A DNA stretch of 64,000 nt from Enoplolaimus lenunculus (taxonomy: Eukaryota; Nematoda; Enoplea; Enoplida; Thoracostomopsidae), in the NCBI GenBank assembly GCA_030248215.1, contig JASANG010003443.1:1-64000 (forward strand), in the 5' to 3' direction. Made by a program: the position numbers and the translations under genes. The notes beneath the pieces were generated by a model. That model had not been told where the DNA came from. It ran no database searches and worked only from the letters and a program-made list of their open reading frames with translations. This document shows positions 27,264 through 38,506 of this stretch, piece by piece. The first letter of the stretch is position 1. Each line of letters opens with the position of its first letter.

Positions 27264-28839
27264 TAAGATAATTAAGCAAAAAACGTTTGTTGGCTGCAGA
27301 AAACAAACTGTGATGATAGCTGGACCAACAAATATTGTTTTACTTTAAATTATTTGCATAATTTCCTTTATGCAAATGAGCGATAGACCAGCTGAATGCT
27401 CAAAATTATATTCAATCACTTAGTTTTACGGGAAATCACATTCTGTTTTAATGTAGTTTTGTAATTTGAGATACGCAAAATATAAGTACACTCAGTCATT
27501 TCCCTATCGTTTAACTATTTCGTTCAATTGTGTATGTATTTGTTGAAATAATGGTCTTTACTCGGCCAAACTTTGGTTCAAATATACGTTGGACAAAGTG
27601 ATTTCAAATTCAAAACAGGAATTACTCTGCTAAAAACAGTAGTTTAAACTAAAAATTGTTGAAAAATGCTTTCAAAAACAATAAATTACTTAGCTAATAA
27701 TAATGTGCAAGTCTTTTAATTGCGCTGAGTATAATGATATTTAAGCTGCCGGTATTACAAAATTTCATTTTGTATGGGATGGCACCAGTGAGCAGCGGAT
27801 CCGACCTCCGTATATCTTACAGATTCGCACTGGTTTCTGTACTGCAGCTCCGAAGGTAAAAATTGTAATTAAATATTTGTAGTTAAATGTTAGCAAATTT
27901 TTCGCTCAAATTTTTTCTATATATCATTGACTGGGAAAGTTAATTTTCAGGGGAGTTAATATTATATGCTACACTTCCGGTCTGTAAAGTTTAATTATAA
28001 TTAACAACAGTGCGAGTCAAGCAAGCTAACGGATGGATATGGTGTACCAGTATGTGCGCACATGAACGACCGCATACCGTTTTTGATTCAGGGATTAAGG
28101 TTTACTGGACCTCTGGGTCGACATGAGCGTCCGCAGAAAATTATATTTTTAGGGCACCGAACAATTTTTGGAGCACCTACAATTGCAATTCAAAATTGTT
28201 TACTTTTAGACCGAGTCTATTTGAGTGGCACTTTGCCAAATTTGGGGAGGGGGGCGGTACGGCCCGCTAATGTTCCCTATGGCGACGCCCTTGTACACTG
28301 GCCTAAACTCCACATCCTGAATAAATAATTTAAGTCGTGTCTCTGCAACGTAGACAATGTGGTTTTTAAGTATGCATTTCGTTTATTTATAGTAAACAGT
28401 ATCTTTTATATCAGAGTCAATTTGACAAAAATGTTTATTCTAAAATGACATTTTTCACGTATTATGAGAAAATTTACACATTTGAGTCATTTTGACCGTT
28501 TTTCACTGGTGCAGACAATTGTTAAATTTTTTAGAGGTTACTATTTACTAGAATTGTCTTAAAATATTTGTCTTAAAATATCAAATAAAAACGTCATCTT
28601 GTTGATTTTTTTGGTTAGGAATTGAGTGTGTTAACTTTTCCTACGTGTCACTATCAGTCTATATGCTTAAGTGATCTATACCGCAAGGTTCGGGGAAAGA
28701 GTAACGCCTTCGGCTGTTGCTGTGTTAACAACAAAGAGCCGAGTACTGTACATCAAACTGGGAATTGTAATATAAATGGATAAGATACAAAAAACAGATT
28801 GTAAACGTGAAATCTGACTAATGTTAGTTTGAGAGGCAC
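27264..28839. other. Intergenic, no gene recognised
   Basis: AT-rich; a segment with CACCAGTGAGCAGCGGATCC near 27784 and CGCACTGGTTTCTGTACTGC near 27827 looks repeat-like. An open frame at 28062-28328 shows no domain. Confidence 0.45.
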
Positions 28840-29162
28840 AAAATTAGTATTTGTATATTCCTAAGCCTAAGAGTAAGAGTAAGCATTAGGCCCGTAGCCA
28901 ACTCGCCATGCTAGGTTTGACTAAAAAATTTTTCAAGACGGGGATACATGGGTTTTTATTGACTTACAAGGAAGGTTGAAAATTTTCTAGGGAGCCAAAC
29001 TTTTTCCGGGGGGGGGGGCTGCGCCCCTCCTGATCTCCTTTGGCTACGGGCCCGGAAAGCCTATTACAATTAAGCCTAAGCACAAGCAAAAAATGGTGTA
29101 AAGCTTAAGCTTACTCTATTATAGTCCCGCGAAAAAATGGTCTTCCTCGTCAAAGTAACATG
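28840..29162. mobile_element. TTAGGC-core MITE split by a CAGGCCCGTAGCC MITE
   Basis: Host pieces: CCTAAGCCTAAGAGTAAGAG before, and AAGCCTAAGCACAAGC, TTACTCTATTATAGTCCCGC and AAAGTAACATGAACC after. The insert at 28889-29052 runs from GGCCCGTAGCCAACTCG to GGCTACGGGCC. Confidence 0.65.
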
Positions 29163-29332
29163 AACCGTAGAAAGGCTTAGGACTCATGTGGACAACCAGA
29201 TGTCATACAAGGAATTGTCGCAGATTTTACATAGAAGTATATGTGTAAAATGGAAGCTGTTTTATTGCAAGCTAAACTTAAGGGGTACCCATTGTGTGAT
29301 TTCGTCTTTTGTTACTGTTCTAGGCCCATGTA

Positions 29333-29468
29333 TGGAACAGGGCCGGATCATAATGGAGTCAGTTTAAGCTTTAGACCAATTTTTTTGCTTAGGCTTAGGC
29401 TTAGGCTATAGGCTTAGGCTTAGGAATATGCTTATACTACTGTTCCGGCCCTCTTCTATACATAGGCC
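29333..29468. mobile_element. TTAGGC-core hAT-like MITE
   Basis: GGCCCATGTATGGAACAGGG to CCTCTTCTATACATAGGCC, core of GCTTAGG units. Confidence 0.8.
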
Positions 29469-29484
29469 ATGTTGTATATAAGTG

Positions 29485-29658
29485 CAGTGGCGGATCCAGG
29501 ATCTCAAAATGGGGGGGGGGGGCAAAATTTCACAGGTAATAAACTTACTTTTGACCCATACACAAACCACGAACTATTGTGACAAAATTGCTATAGAATT
29601 TTTGTCGAGATGCTGTTGGGGGGGCACGGCCGGGGTGCCCCCCATGGATCAGCCATTG
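29485..29658. mobile_element. hAT-like MITE (CAGTGGCGGATCC family) with perfect TSD
   Basis: Identical TATAAGTG at 29477-29484 and 29659-29666. Ends CAGTGGCGGATCCAGG and CATGGATCAGCCATTG, with a poly-G tract just inside. It is a short form of the copy at 42394. Confidence 0.9.
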
Positions 29659-29666
29659 TATAAGTG

Positions 29667-30010
29667 TATTCGCTCAGACTGCGCATCTAGAAACTAGAAA
29701 TATTCAGTATCGGATTATGGGGTTAACACATCACCCTTTGGCGGCCAAACTAAGTATATAAGGTTAAATTGTTGTGCTTAAAAATATAAAAAAATGAAAA
29801 AAACATACAACTCTTCGTATACTTTGAAACAATAACGGTACATTTAAAGAGTTCCCCTAAATATTAATCAGGTGGTGTTTAGCAAAGGTCCAATGCAGTA
29901 GTATTGAAAATAGATTTATGGGCCATCTAGCTACCTAACGATTTTCAACAGCTAAAGATGGGCGTTGTGAACAAGAACAACTGCAAAAATTGAACAGCAG
30001 CACCTACACA
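29667..30010. other. Spacer, nothing recognised
   Basis: AT-rich, no open frame of note and no repeat ends seen. Confidence 0.4.
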
Positions 30011-30180
30011 TGCCCATGTAAAGATCACAGGCGGAACGTTTTTCTGCACGACTGCACAATAGACTAAGCTAAGCTAAAGCGCATTTGCGCTTAGGTTTAG
30101 CCTTAGGCTTAGATTTAGGCTTACGTTTATGACCTTTCTTATATTTACAACTGTAACGGCCCTCTTCTATACATTGGTCC
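30011..30180. mobile_element. TTAGGC-core MITE, diverged
   Basis: TGCCCATGTAAAGATCACAG to CCTCTTCTATACATTGGTCC, so the two ends resemble different subfamilies. The core has GCCTTAGGCTTAGATTTAGG. Confidence 0.7.
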
Positions 30181-31112
30181 AAAAGGTTAACCTATAGTCC
30201 ATATTCTCAAATGTGCATAGCAACTATCATCAGTTAGTAATAGGTTTTCAGACTCACTATTGCAGTTGTTGAACTCAAAATTAGTATAGGAGTAGAGCAA
30301 GTCACATGCAAAAAAATGTACTGAATTTGAGCATCATCATTCACTGGTCTGAAAGTTACAAGATCTATCACCAACTAGTGATCGGTGCTACGAACATTTG
30401 ACAATACGGTCGTAGGTCATACGGTCAAGTGTCACATCGGTCAGTGATAATCCATCCAGCAGCTGCGGCGGCTCGTGAAGCACCCACCATCCTGAGACTG
30501 ATTCCCATCTCTTTGCATTGCGCTCAAAAATTTGTCGCATTGTTAGACAACAAAAACAATAACCAAACTTAAATTGTGTCGCTATTATTACAATTTTTGA
30601 GGGGCTTAAAAAATTTCAGTCCCCACTAAGCTTCGGGTATATACGTTATGTTAGCTTTTTTTGAGGGGGGGGTAAGAAAAAGCGAATATCATATGTTGAG
30701 GGATAAAAAGATTTGGTATGCATCGGCATCATATTACCTGTTTTGAATCAAGCTGTCAAATATTGTTTCCTTTCTGCGATTTTTTTGCTCGATGGTACGT
30801 CAAAATAACGCCTGGACCCAGAGAGGTGCCAGAGGTGCTGGGGCCATTCCCCCAAGTTTTAGGACCCTACTTTAGTTTTATAGCTTCACGGGCAGTCCTT
30901 TACTCATATGAGATCGTCTCCGACATTTTTGAGTTTTCTGGAGCCTGAGTAGCGAAGAAATCTGAACTTTGGCTTGGGACACTGTCAAGATTACAACGGG
31001 TGAGTGCAACGGGCAGGGTTAAATTCCAATGTGAAAGGTACCTAAGTATCAAATTCGGCCCAGTTGGAACAATGCCTAAAGCATAAAAGGTTTAAACTTT
31101 ATTAAAAATGTT
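30181..31112. other. Intergenic, no gene recognised
   Basis: Only short open frames. A run of G near 30660 suggests a decayed element. Nothing else supported. Confidence 0.4.
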
Positions 31113-31276
31113 GGCCCATGTAAAGATCACGGGCGGAACGTTTTTCTGTGGGACTGCAATAGATTACGCTTAAGCTTTAGACTAATTTTTTGCTTGGCTT
31201 AGGCTTGGGCTTAGGCTTAGGCTTAGGCCTAGGAATAAGTTTATAATACTGTTCCGCCCCTGTTCTTTACATTGGA
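31113..31276. mobile_element. TTAGGC-core hAT-like MITE
   Basis: GGCCCATGTAAAGATCACGG to TGTTCTTTACATTGGAC; the core has GGCTTAGGCTTGGGCTTAGG and further units. Confidence 0.85.
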
Positions 31277-31413
31277 CAAATTTTGTCACAGTTTTTATTG
31301 TTAATTTTATAAATTTTAACTCAAACCTTTGATCTGCAACTGAGATCTTATTCTGTTGGCACCATAGAAATCTGAAATTTTGTTACTGTAAATGGTTTCG
31401 GTATGAACTGATT

Positions 31414-31542
31414 GGCCCATGTGACTTTTAGCCGTCCCGTTTTTAGATTTTATAGCATATTTTTCAACTAAAGCTAAGTCTTTAGGTTTAGGCTTAGGAA
31501 TACGCTTAATCTACAGCTACGGCCTTAAAAGTAACATTGGTC
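31414..31542. mobile_element. TTAGGC-core MITE, GTTACTTTTAGG subfamily
   Basis: GGCCCATGTGACTTTTAGCC to CTTAAAAGTAACATTGGTC with a TAGGTTTAGGCTTAGGAATA core. Confidence 0.7.
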
Positions 31543-31607
31543 ATGATATTTATAATTATTCCACTTGGTTTAACCATTTGTGTTATACTTTCTCATGTTA
31601 CACCGTA

Positions 31608-32051
31608 CTGTATTGACCCGAATAAGATGGGGGTAATAAGAGGGGGGTCCCCATTTTGGGTCCGAATCAATAGTAATCCGTATCCCTAATAAGAGTCCGT
31701 AAGCGGATAGAGTCCCTAAACCCTAATTAGAGTCCATAAATGTCAATTAATCCTAATTGTAGCGCATAAATGACTCCAGGTCCAAATAATTTGAGTTCGA
31801 AACTTTAAGAGGTACTTAAATTTTGAAATTACATTCCTAAGTATAACCTTTTACAATCGTTCAAACTATTGAAACGACACAAACAAACGTTTAATTCAAC
31901 TGAGATAGTTGCAGTACCGGATATATCAGTAACGAAGGGCGGCAGAGCATGGGTTAAAAATAAATAACAGTTCGTAACCGAATAACAAGGGGGGGTACCT
32001 TCTAAAGATGCCAAATAAATATCAGCCCCCCTCTTATTCGGGTCACTATAG
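31608..32051. mobile_element. TA-flanked MITE (GTATTGACCCGAATAAG family)
   Basis: CTGTATTGACCCGAATAAGA at the left, TCTTATTCGGGTCACTATAG at the right, TA on each side. The interior has repeated TAATTAGAGTCCATAAATG-like segments. Same family as 7461-7837, in the other direction. Confidence 0.85.
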
Positions 32052-32227
32052 TATCCTAATTAGTTAGCGAATATATAGTTCCGCCAAATCACCTACAATT
32101 GTTCAATCAGAACGCCATACAGCACAATTTCTGCTTAACTAGGCAAATCCTAAGCTCCGAATTACCTTTTCTAAAACAAATTATTCTATTTGTCTATAAA
32201 CAGTTTAATTGCGTTTGTCGACTAATG

Positions 32228-32435
32228 GGCCAATGTTACTTTTAGGGCCGTAACAGTAGATTAAGCGTATTCCTAAGCCTAAGCCTTAGCCTAAGCGTTG
32301 CAAAAGCGGATTCCTAAGCCTAAGCCTAAGCCTAAGCCTAAGCCTAAGCCTAAACAAAAAACGTAGTCAAGAATGTAAGCCTACTGTTTTACAGACCCAC
32401 CACAAACCGGGACGGTCCTAAAAGTAACATGGACC
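32228..32435. mobile_element. TTAGGC-core MITE, GTTACTTTTAGG subfamily, perfect TSD and longest hexamer run
   Basis: Identical GACTAATG at 32220-32227 and 32436-32443. Ends GGCCAATGTTACTTTTAGGG and CCTAAAAGTAACATGGACC. At 32313-32354 there are seven CCTAAG units in a row, the reverse complement of the TTAGGC hexamer. Confidence 0.93.
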
Positions 32436-32449
32436 GACTAATGTATACA

Positions 32450-32611
32450 GAGCAGGGTCGCTAACCACTAGCATAAGCGTATTCCTAAGCCTCATCGTCA
32501 GCTGAAAGCCTATGCTTAAGCGCAAGCCTAAGCAAAAAATTAGTCTAAAGCTTATGCTTGCTCTATTGAAGACCCGAGTAAATTCGGTCCGCCCCTGATG
32601 TATAAATGAGC
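32450..32611. mobile_element. TTAGGC-core MITE, decayed
   Basis: CAGAGCAGGGTCGCTAACC, CGTATTCCTAAGCC, then TTGCTCTATTGAAGACCC and CCGCCCCTGATGTATAAATG. Both ends are eroded. Confidence 0.6.
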
Positions 32612-33534
32612 CGAGTTACCAACAGATGACATACCTACTCGTTGAGCCCGTTCAGTTTAGGTCCGTTGAGAGGCACTATTAAACTTAATCAGCTTGACGG
32701 CAAATGCGGTAACCATTCTACAGATTATTGAAATCCCTTGGTGACCGGAAATAGCAGTTTAATTGTATATCACCATGGTTCAAGACTAATTGTTAAAATA
32801 AAACAATTACTAATTTTTAACCGCGCTTTGAATTTGTTTTAACACCCGCAAGTATACCCGCGTCAAAATTTTCTTACCCGTCCTGCGCTTATTCGCGAGT
32901 AATGTGATTTCAAAACATACATGCTTATTTAAATTATATTTCAGATCAGGCCAGGTTAATTATAATGACCTGTTCACTAATAAACTAGTGTAGGGCACAG
33001 GGTGATAGGGTTTAGGTTCATGTTTTGTATATGGTTAGAATATTACAATTGGATTAATTAATTTTTAGGCTTAGGTTGAGGTCTGAGATAGAACCTAAGG
33101 TTATTGTAAATTTAAAATCCCGCCGGTGGCTTGTGCTTTGGTTGATTCTTAACTTAAGACATGATCAGAAAATATAACATTAGCTTAGGCTAATTTGGCT
33201 TCCTGATATACGTTTTCGGTATTTCGACTATCCGTCTACTACCTCGATTAAGCTAAGCCTAAAACATAGGTTTAGGTTACTTCTAATCAAATTAAGCTTA
33301 GACCTATTTGATATAAGGCTTAACCGGTACTGTTTCGGTTATATGCTTAGGTAAGGGCTAACATTAGGATAAACGTTTGACTTTAGCCTGGAGCTTCAAG
33401 CTATAAAACCCAATGCTAATTTCAACGTCAAGTTTAGATTCATGTGACGGTTTGGCAGCGTTTGGTAACAAGCTAAGCTCATTAAAATGCGTTTGTTTTG
33501 CCGTTTTAGGCTTGCATTATCCAATAGCAAAAAT
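32612..33534. other. Intergenic, no gene recognised
   Basis: AT-rich with scattered single TTAGGC-like words at 33060-33360 that do not form an element with ends. Confidence 0.45.
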
Positions 33535-33727
33535 GGCTCATGTAAAGATCAGAGGCGGAACGTTTTTCTGTGGGACTAGAAAAGAGTATGCTTAAGATTT
33601 AGACTATTTTTGTATGGCTTAGGCTTAGGTTTACGCTTAGCAATATGCTCATGCTTACGCTTAGGCTTAGGCTTAGGCTTAGGAATGTGCTTATAATACT
33701 GTTCTGCCCCGGTTCTTTACATTGGTC
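33535..33727. mobile_element. TTAGGC-core hAT-like MITE with near-perfect TSD
   Basis: Flanks GCAAAAAT and GGAAAAAT. Ends GGCTCATGTAAAGATCAGAG and CGGTTCTTTACATTGGTC. Core of four consecutive GGCTTA units at 33660-33684. Confidence 0.88.
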
Positions 33728-33966
33728 GGAAAAATTAATCGGTATAAAATGGATTTTTTTGTCAGCAGAGCATCAAAGGTAAATATTTACTTTTTTTCCT
33801 GTCACTCGCAACTACGACTAATGGAGAGTTGCTTTAGGCCACAATCGTTTAGTATTCATCCCGCGGCTATAAAGGTTTTGCGGTCCGCTGTTAGGCGTTT
33901 TTAAGCCGGAACGTTGCCAGGATTTCATGTCGAGAGAGTATAACTTGCATTTAGCAGACTTTTAAT

Positions 33967-34131
33967 CGAGCCCGTAGTCAAGCGGGGGCAGGGCGCTCAG
34001 CTCCCCTGATTAAATTCCCCCTAGAAAATTTTTCACCTTGCTTGAAAGTCGTGGAAAACTGTAGGCCCCGAGGCCCGTCCTGAAAAACTTTTAGCCCCCC
34101 CCCCTAGCAAGGTGAGCTGGCTACGGGTCTG
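33967..34131. mobile_element. CAGGCCCGTAGCC-family hAT-like MITE
   Basis: CGAGCCCGTAGTCAAGCGGG to GAGCTGGCTACGGGTCTG; flanks CTTTTAAT and GTTTTGAT agree in six of eight positions. The interior has CTTGCTTGAAAGTCGTGG and a poly-C tract. Confidence 0.8.
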
Positions 34132-34674
34132 GTTTTGATGAGTGAGCATAGCAAGCAAGAAAAGTTATTGTAGTGTGAAGTATCAAACAATTTTTGTTTA
34201 CCGGGTATGTGTGCGAATTCGAAAGCCATGCAAATAAAGCCTACGAACGAGATATATAGAGAGAAAAAACATCACAACATATAATGAAAATTTAATCGAA
34301 ACATACAAAATATTGTCTTTGCGATTTGAATACTCGGACTTGGTTTTGCAGCACCAATCAAATTTGCGGAGCACGTCTCCCAGTGCTCCCGTCGGGGGCG
34401 CCGCGGACAATTCCTCAAACCGGAGAAATCGTCCTAGAACCATTCTCTCACCCTGGAAAAATCGTTCCAGGATAACGAATCCCCTTATTCCGGGGGATGC
34501 AATTGTTCTAGGACGATTTCTACGATTGGAGCAATCGTGCAGAACAGAAATGGTACTGTGACCCTGACTACGATCCAGTACTGCCGAATATATCCACAGG
34601 CTGCTTGTCCTGCAAGGTACAGTTTTTCTATTTTGGCTGTTTTCTATTTATTTACTTGTGTTAATTAAAGTGAC
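34132..34674. other. Spacer with local inverted repeats, no gene recognised
   Basis: AAATCGTCCTAGAAC (34426) and GTTCTAGGACGATTT (34505) are inverted, enclosing GAAAAATCGTTCCAGG. This looks like an unclassified fold-back repeat. An open frame across it shows no domain. Confidence 0.45.
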
Positions 34675-34866
34675 ACGTGTCAAGAATAGGGGCGGCTGCT
34701 CACTAGAAGACAAGGGAGAGTTTAGAGACTGGAAGCTCAAGCTTTGTCTTTAGGCTCACGATTAGGCTTATCGTAAAAATTATGTTTAAGCTTCGGATTA
34801 GGCTTAGGTTTTGGTTATAGTTCGGCTTATGCCTAACAGGCAAGCACCTACAGCTAACATGGGCCA
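34675..34866. mobile_element. TTAGGC-core MITE, decayed
   Basis: Internal TTTAGGCTCACGATTAGGC and GGCTTAGGTTTTGG words with an AACATGGGCC right end; the left end is lost in AGGGGCGGC. Confidence 0.5.
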
Positions 34867-34947
34867 TTAAAAAATTGTCGCTTTTTTGCATCTAATGACT
34901 ACCTAACGGTAATATGTTGGACATATCCGATGAGAGTTGATAAGTCA

Positions 34948-35115
34948 AGGCGGCAGCCAGCTCACCTTGTTGGTGCGAGACGAAAAGAATTATTGGATGT
35001 TCACACAAGTGTTTTCGATGGTTTACAAGCAAGGTTGAAAATTTTCTACTGTGCGCCAATATTATTCCAGGTTGGGCTGACCACCCTCGGGCTCCATCTG
35101 GTTACGTGCTCGGCT
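34948..35115. mobile_element. CAGGCCCGTAGCC-family MITE, diverged
   Basis: CAAGGCGGCAGCCAGCTCAC to CTGGTTACGTGCTCGG with TTACAAGCAAGGTTGAAAAT inside, in reverse order to 35601. Confidence 0.6.
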
Positions 35116-35592
35116 GTAGTATGGATCCAGAGAGCCGTCATTTTCTGACTGTGTTTATTCAGGCAGGATATTGCAGGGGAACATCAAAGAAAGAGGTGTT
35201 GTATATATTCCAGATCAGCTGTTTGTAGTACTCAAATTTAGAAGCTAAAATATCTACATTACAAACTCTGTGTGTTTTCGTACAAAACTAATATAGACTT
35301 AACCCTTTCATATCATTTTGAAACTTTGAATGAAGAGAATTTTTAGGTTAATTTGATTTGCCGGTTTGCCTGAACACTATTGCGTGTAAGGTGCCCACTA
35401 TGGCAAAATAATCCTAAACTAACATACTAGCGTACATTTCTGCGATTTCGGTGGTGCTTCACAATCACAGACTCGGCAAATTTCAATTTTCAAATTAGTC
35501 ACAGATGTAAATGTCTCACGATGCGAAGCGTTTACGAGATTAAAACGACTCAGTGATAGGAGCTGAACGTTCCAATCCGAAGAGACCCTTAA
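35116..35592. other. Spacer, nothing recognised
   Basis: No gene and no repeat ends seen. Confidence 0.4.
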
Positions 35593-35600
35593 AACATCTT

Positions 35601-35767
35601 CGGGCCCGTAGTCAAGGGGGGTCAAGGGGGCTCATCCCCCTCTGGAAAAAGGTTGGGCCCCTTAGAAAATTTTCAACCTTGCTTGCAAGTCATTAAGAAC
35701 CCTTGAATGTGCCTCCTGAAAATTTTTTAGCCCTGCTTTCTAGCACGGTGATCTGGCTACGGGCCTA
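35601..35767. mobile_element. CAGGCCCGTAGCC-family hAT-like MITE with near-perfect TSD
   Basis: Flanks AACATCTT and CACATCTT. Ends CGGGCCCGTAGTCAAGG and GATCTGGCTACGGGCCTA. The interior TTTTCAACCTTGCTTGCAAG is shared by all copies. Confidence 0.88.
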
Positions 35768-35885
35768 CACATCTTGTGGCGATTTTGTACCACATATGTG
35801 AATTAATTGTTGAATAAGTTTCATTTTGTGTGTTTATTGCACATGCACTGCGTGCAGTTTGCAGTTAGTTGCTCATAAGACCTTC

Positions 35886-36046
35886 GGTCAATGTTACTTT
35901 TAGGGGCGTAAACAATAGCTTAAGCGTGTTCCTAACCTAAGCCTAAGCCTAAGCCTAAGCTGAAGCAAAAAATGTAATCTAAAATCTAAGCTTACTCTTT
36001 TATGGACCCACCAGAAACTTGGACGTTCCTTAAAGTAACATGGGCC
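35886..36046. mobile_element. TTAGGC-core MITE, GTTACTTTTAGG subfamily, near-perfect TSD
   Basis: Flanks AGACCTTC and AGTCCTTC. Ends GGTCAATGTTACTTTTAGGG and CTTAAAGTAACATGGGCC; four CCTAAG units in reverse orientation. Confidence 0.88.
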
Positions 36047-36419
36047 AGTCCTTCTATGAAGAAACGAATTGTTAAAAGTTGGACACGTTCTTGATACGTA
36101 ATTTGCGTATAGTTGAAACTTGCCTTTATGTTTATTTGACGTAAAGCTAGGAAGAACAATCCGTTCCTACAGGTGGACTGAGGTGTTACCAAATCACTAT
36201 TGATTGCTGCAGCTACTGCCGTCAACGCCCGAAGTCCTTGCGCCTGTTAGGCCCCGGGCAAAATCCTTGCGGGGATCTTCGAATTTCCTAGCCGTGTACC
36301 AGTGAATATTGAAACTACTTTGACTAGTAATTTGTGTTTTAGTAACCGTATTTTATTCACCGCCGTGCTTAACAGACAGCTCAGTATTCATCATTAGGCG
36401 TTGATACATTCGTCAAACA

Positions 36420-36590
36420 CGTCCGTAACCAGCTCACCTTAATACTACGGGTGCAGAAAAAATTTCAGCAGGGGCATACAAAAGTTTTTGTTGACAGGCA
36501 AGAAAGCTTGAAAATTTTCTAGGGGTACCAAAATTTGTTCAGCCACGCCTCCGACCCCCTGCCCTAGTCTTGAATGCAAGCCTGTCGTCA
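36420..36590. mobile_element. CAGGCCCGTAGCC-family MITE, diverged
   Basis: ACGTCCGTAACCAGCTCACC, TGACAGGCAAGAAAGCTTGA and a degraded right end. Reverse orientation. Confidence 0.5.
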
Positions 36591-36854
36591 AAGTTGATTA
36601 AATTAATTATTTTTCGCAAGGAAACTATTTATAGGCAATTTTGTCATTAATTGAGCACTAATTTTGTCTATCTTAACAAATTATTAATGTGATATTTTAC
36701 ATGCCACTTTGGTTCAGGTAAAGTTTATTGGGTTCCGTGATACGTTCTGACTGGTTTTACTATACGCTCTAAGCTGTTCTTAGAAACTGTAATACTAATA
36801 GCAGGATCCTGTCGAAACAACATGGTCTGGACGACCCCAGTTCGAAGTTTTGCT

Positions 36855-37160
36855 CGCACGCCGCCGCGCACCGCCGCTAGCCGCCGTGCGTCGCCGCGCG
36901 CCATCGCACGTCGACGTGCGATAATATTAAAAAGTTTTGCGCCGCAAAGCGGCGTCTGGCGGCGCGCGGCAGCGTCCGCTGGCGCTGCGAAGATAGTGCG
37001 ATCAGTTTTGTCCGCACGCCGCCGCACACCGCCGCTAGCCGCCGTGCGTCGCCGCGCGCCATCGCACGTCGACGTGCGATAATATTGAAAAAATTTTGCG
37101 CCGCGCGGCGGCGTCTGGCGGCTTGCGGCAGCTTCCGGTGGCGCGGCGAGTATAGCGCAA
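36855..37160. repeat. GC-rich tandem pair with internal palindrome
   Basis: Two units of about 158 bp start CGCACGCCGCCGCGC at 36855 and 37013. Each holds the palindrome GCACGTCGACGTGC, then TAATATT, then a GGCGTCTGGCGGC arm complementary to the first arm. The right edge TATAGCGCAACCCTTA matches the end of the small repeat at 49354. It is sharply GC-rich against an AT-rich background. Arginine- and alanine-rich open frames on both strands follow from composition and were not accepted as genes. Confidence 0.8.
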
Positions 37161-38506
37161 CCCTTACTGTCCCATTCCTCAAAAATGAAAGCATAAAATT
37201 TGTTGCGAATCCTTCGGAAATGATCCTACAGTATTTTTTAATAGCTTTTCAGTATTATTAAACTGAATTTCCGGCTCACACCGAGAAATTTTATCGCAGA
37301 GTGCGATTACCATTTTGTTGTGTAAACAAATCTCGAAAATCTCCAGAAATTTCAACAAGTCTGTTGCAGTAGCGTTTACTAAGGGTGATAGAACAGATAT
37401 ATACCGCTCTTTTAAATAATCTATGAAAAAAATATGTTATTTTAGTGAGTTTTGAATTAACCTGTAACCTGTTAGAATCAAAATATGTTCGTTGAAGCCT
37501 TACCTTTCCCAAATAAAGTCTCAGCTGGACCCTTGGCTTTTGACCCGTATAGCCAGCTTAGCTTGCTAGAGATGTTTGAAATATTTCAAGAGGGGCAAAC
37601 AACGGCTTTCGTTGGCTTACAAGCAAGGTTGAAAATGTTCTGTGGGGGTTCGAAATTCTGCCAGGGTGCTGTTTGAGCATCCCAGACGCCCTTGGCTTGC
37701 CAATAACCGCAAATTCGTTGTATTGGAAACCAACAATAATAATGATCCTTAGCAAAAAGTCATGAGACCATTTTGGCTCATAACTGATTGCAATTACAGT
37801 TAAGGGGCAGCGTTTGTAAGTTAATTTTTTGGCGAAGAGTGCTACTTGTTTTGATTTTTGCAAAATTGTGTCGCGAATTTGATTTGTATATTTTGGCTCA
37901 AGGACGGCGTGGAATGCACTACGTTAGTCATAATACGTAGGTAAACGAATATATTTTTAAACTTTTAAAGAAAAAACTAAAACTCGCTTATCGCTCAGGT
38001 ATAACAAACAACAAATTTAGATAATTAAAAATTTGATGTATACATATATACGTACATATATGTATATATAGTTATATATATGTATATATATTTATTTATA
38101 TAGAAGTATATATATGCATGCTAGGGGGTTTACCAACCTCGAAACCAGAGCGTTTTCAATAATTTTTGAAACCATAACGTCGGCTTTTCACTTTTTCGCT
38201 CGATTTTAAAATTTTAACAACATTTCACAACGTAAATGACTGTTTTCTGACAACATTTACTTATTATTAATTTGTCTATGTTTCGTGTATAAAGTTTGCC
38301 GATTCTGAAAATCACAAAGTTTTTAGATTTAGGCTTAGGATGCGTAAATCAAATTTCTACCCTGTCCGCAATCGGAGTTACAATATTTGATTTTAGCAAT
38401 TTTGACTATAACTATTATTAATATTTGCAATTATCTTATTAATACTATTTTAACATCTGTAATCGCAGCACGTTTAGTGCAACTGCATTTTAAACAGAAC
38501 GTTAAT
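37161..38506. other. Intergenic upstream of the channel gene
   Basis: Contains a diverged CAGGCCCGTAGCC-family piece at about 37541-37680 (CAAGCAAGGTTGAAAATG) and a TATATA/TATGTA microsatellite at 38036-38117. Should include the promoter of the channel gene; no motif could be assigned. Confidence 0.5.

Noticed and set aside
32313-32354. True chromosome end or telomere fusion point
   Set aside because: The TTAGGC run is only seven units and sits inside an element with inverted ends and an 8-bp target duplication.
36725-37194. Arg/Ala-rich open frames on both strands
   Set aside because: Produced by the CG-dense tandem repeat; the same sequence is open in several frames, as expected from composition.
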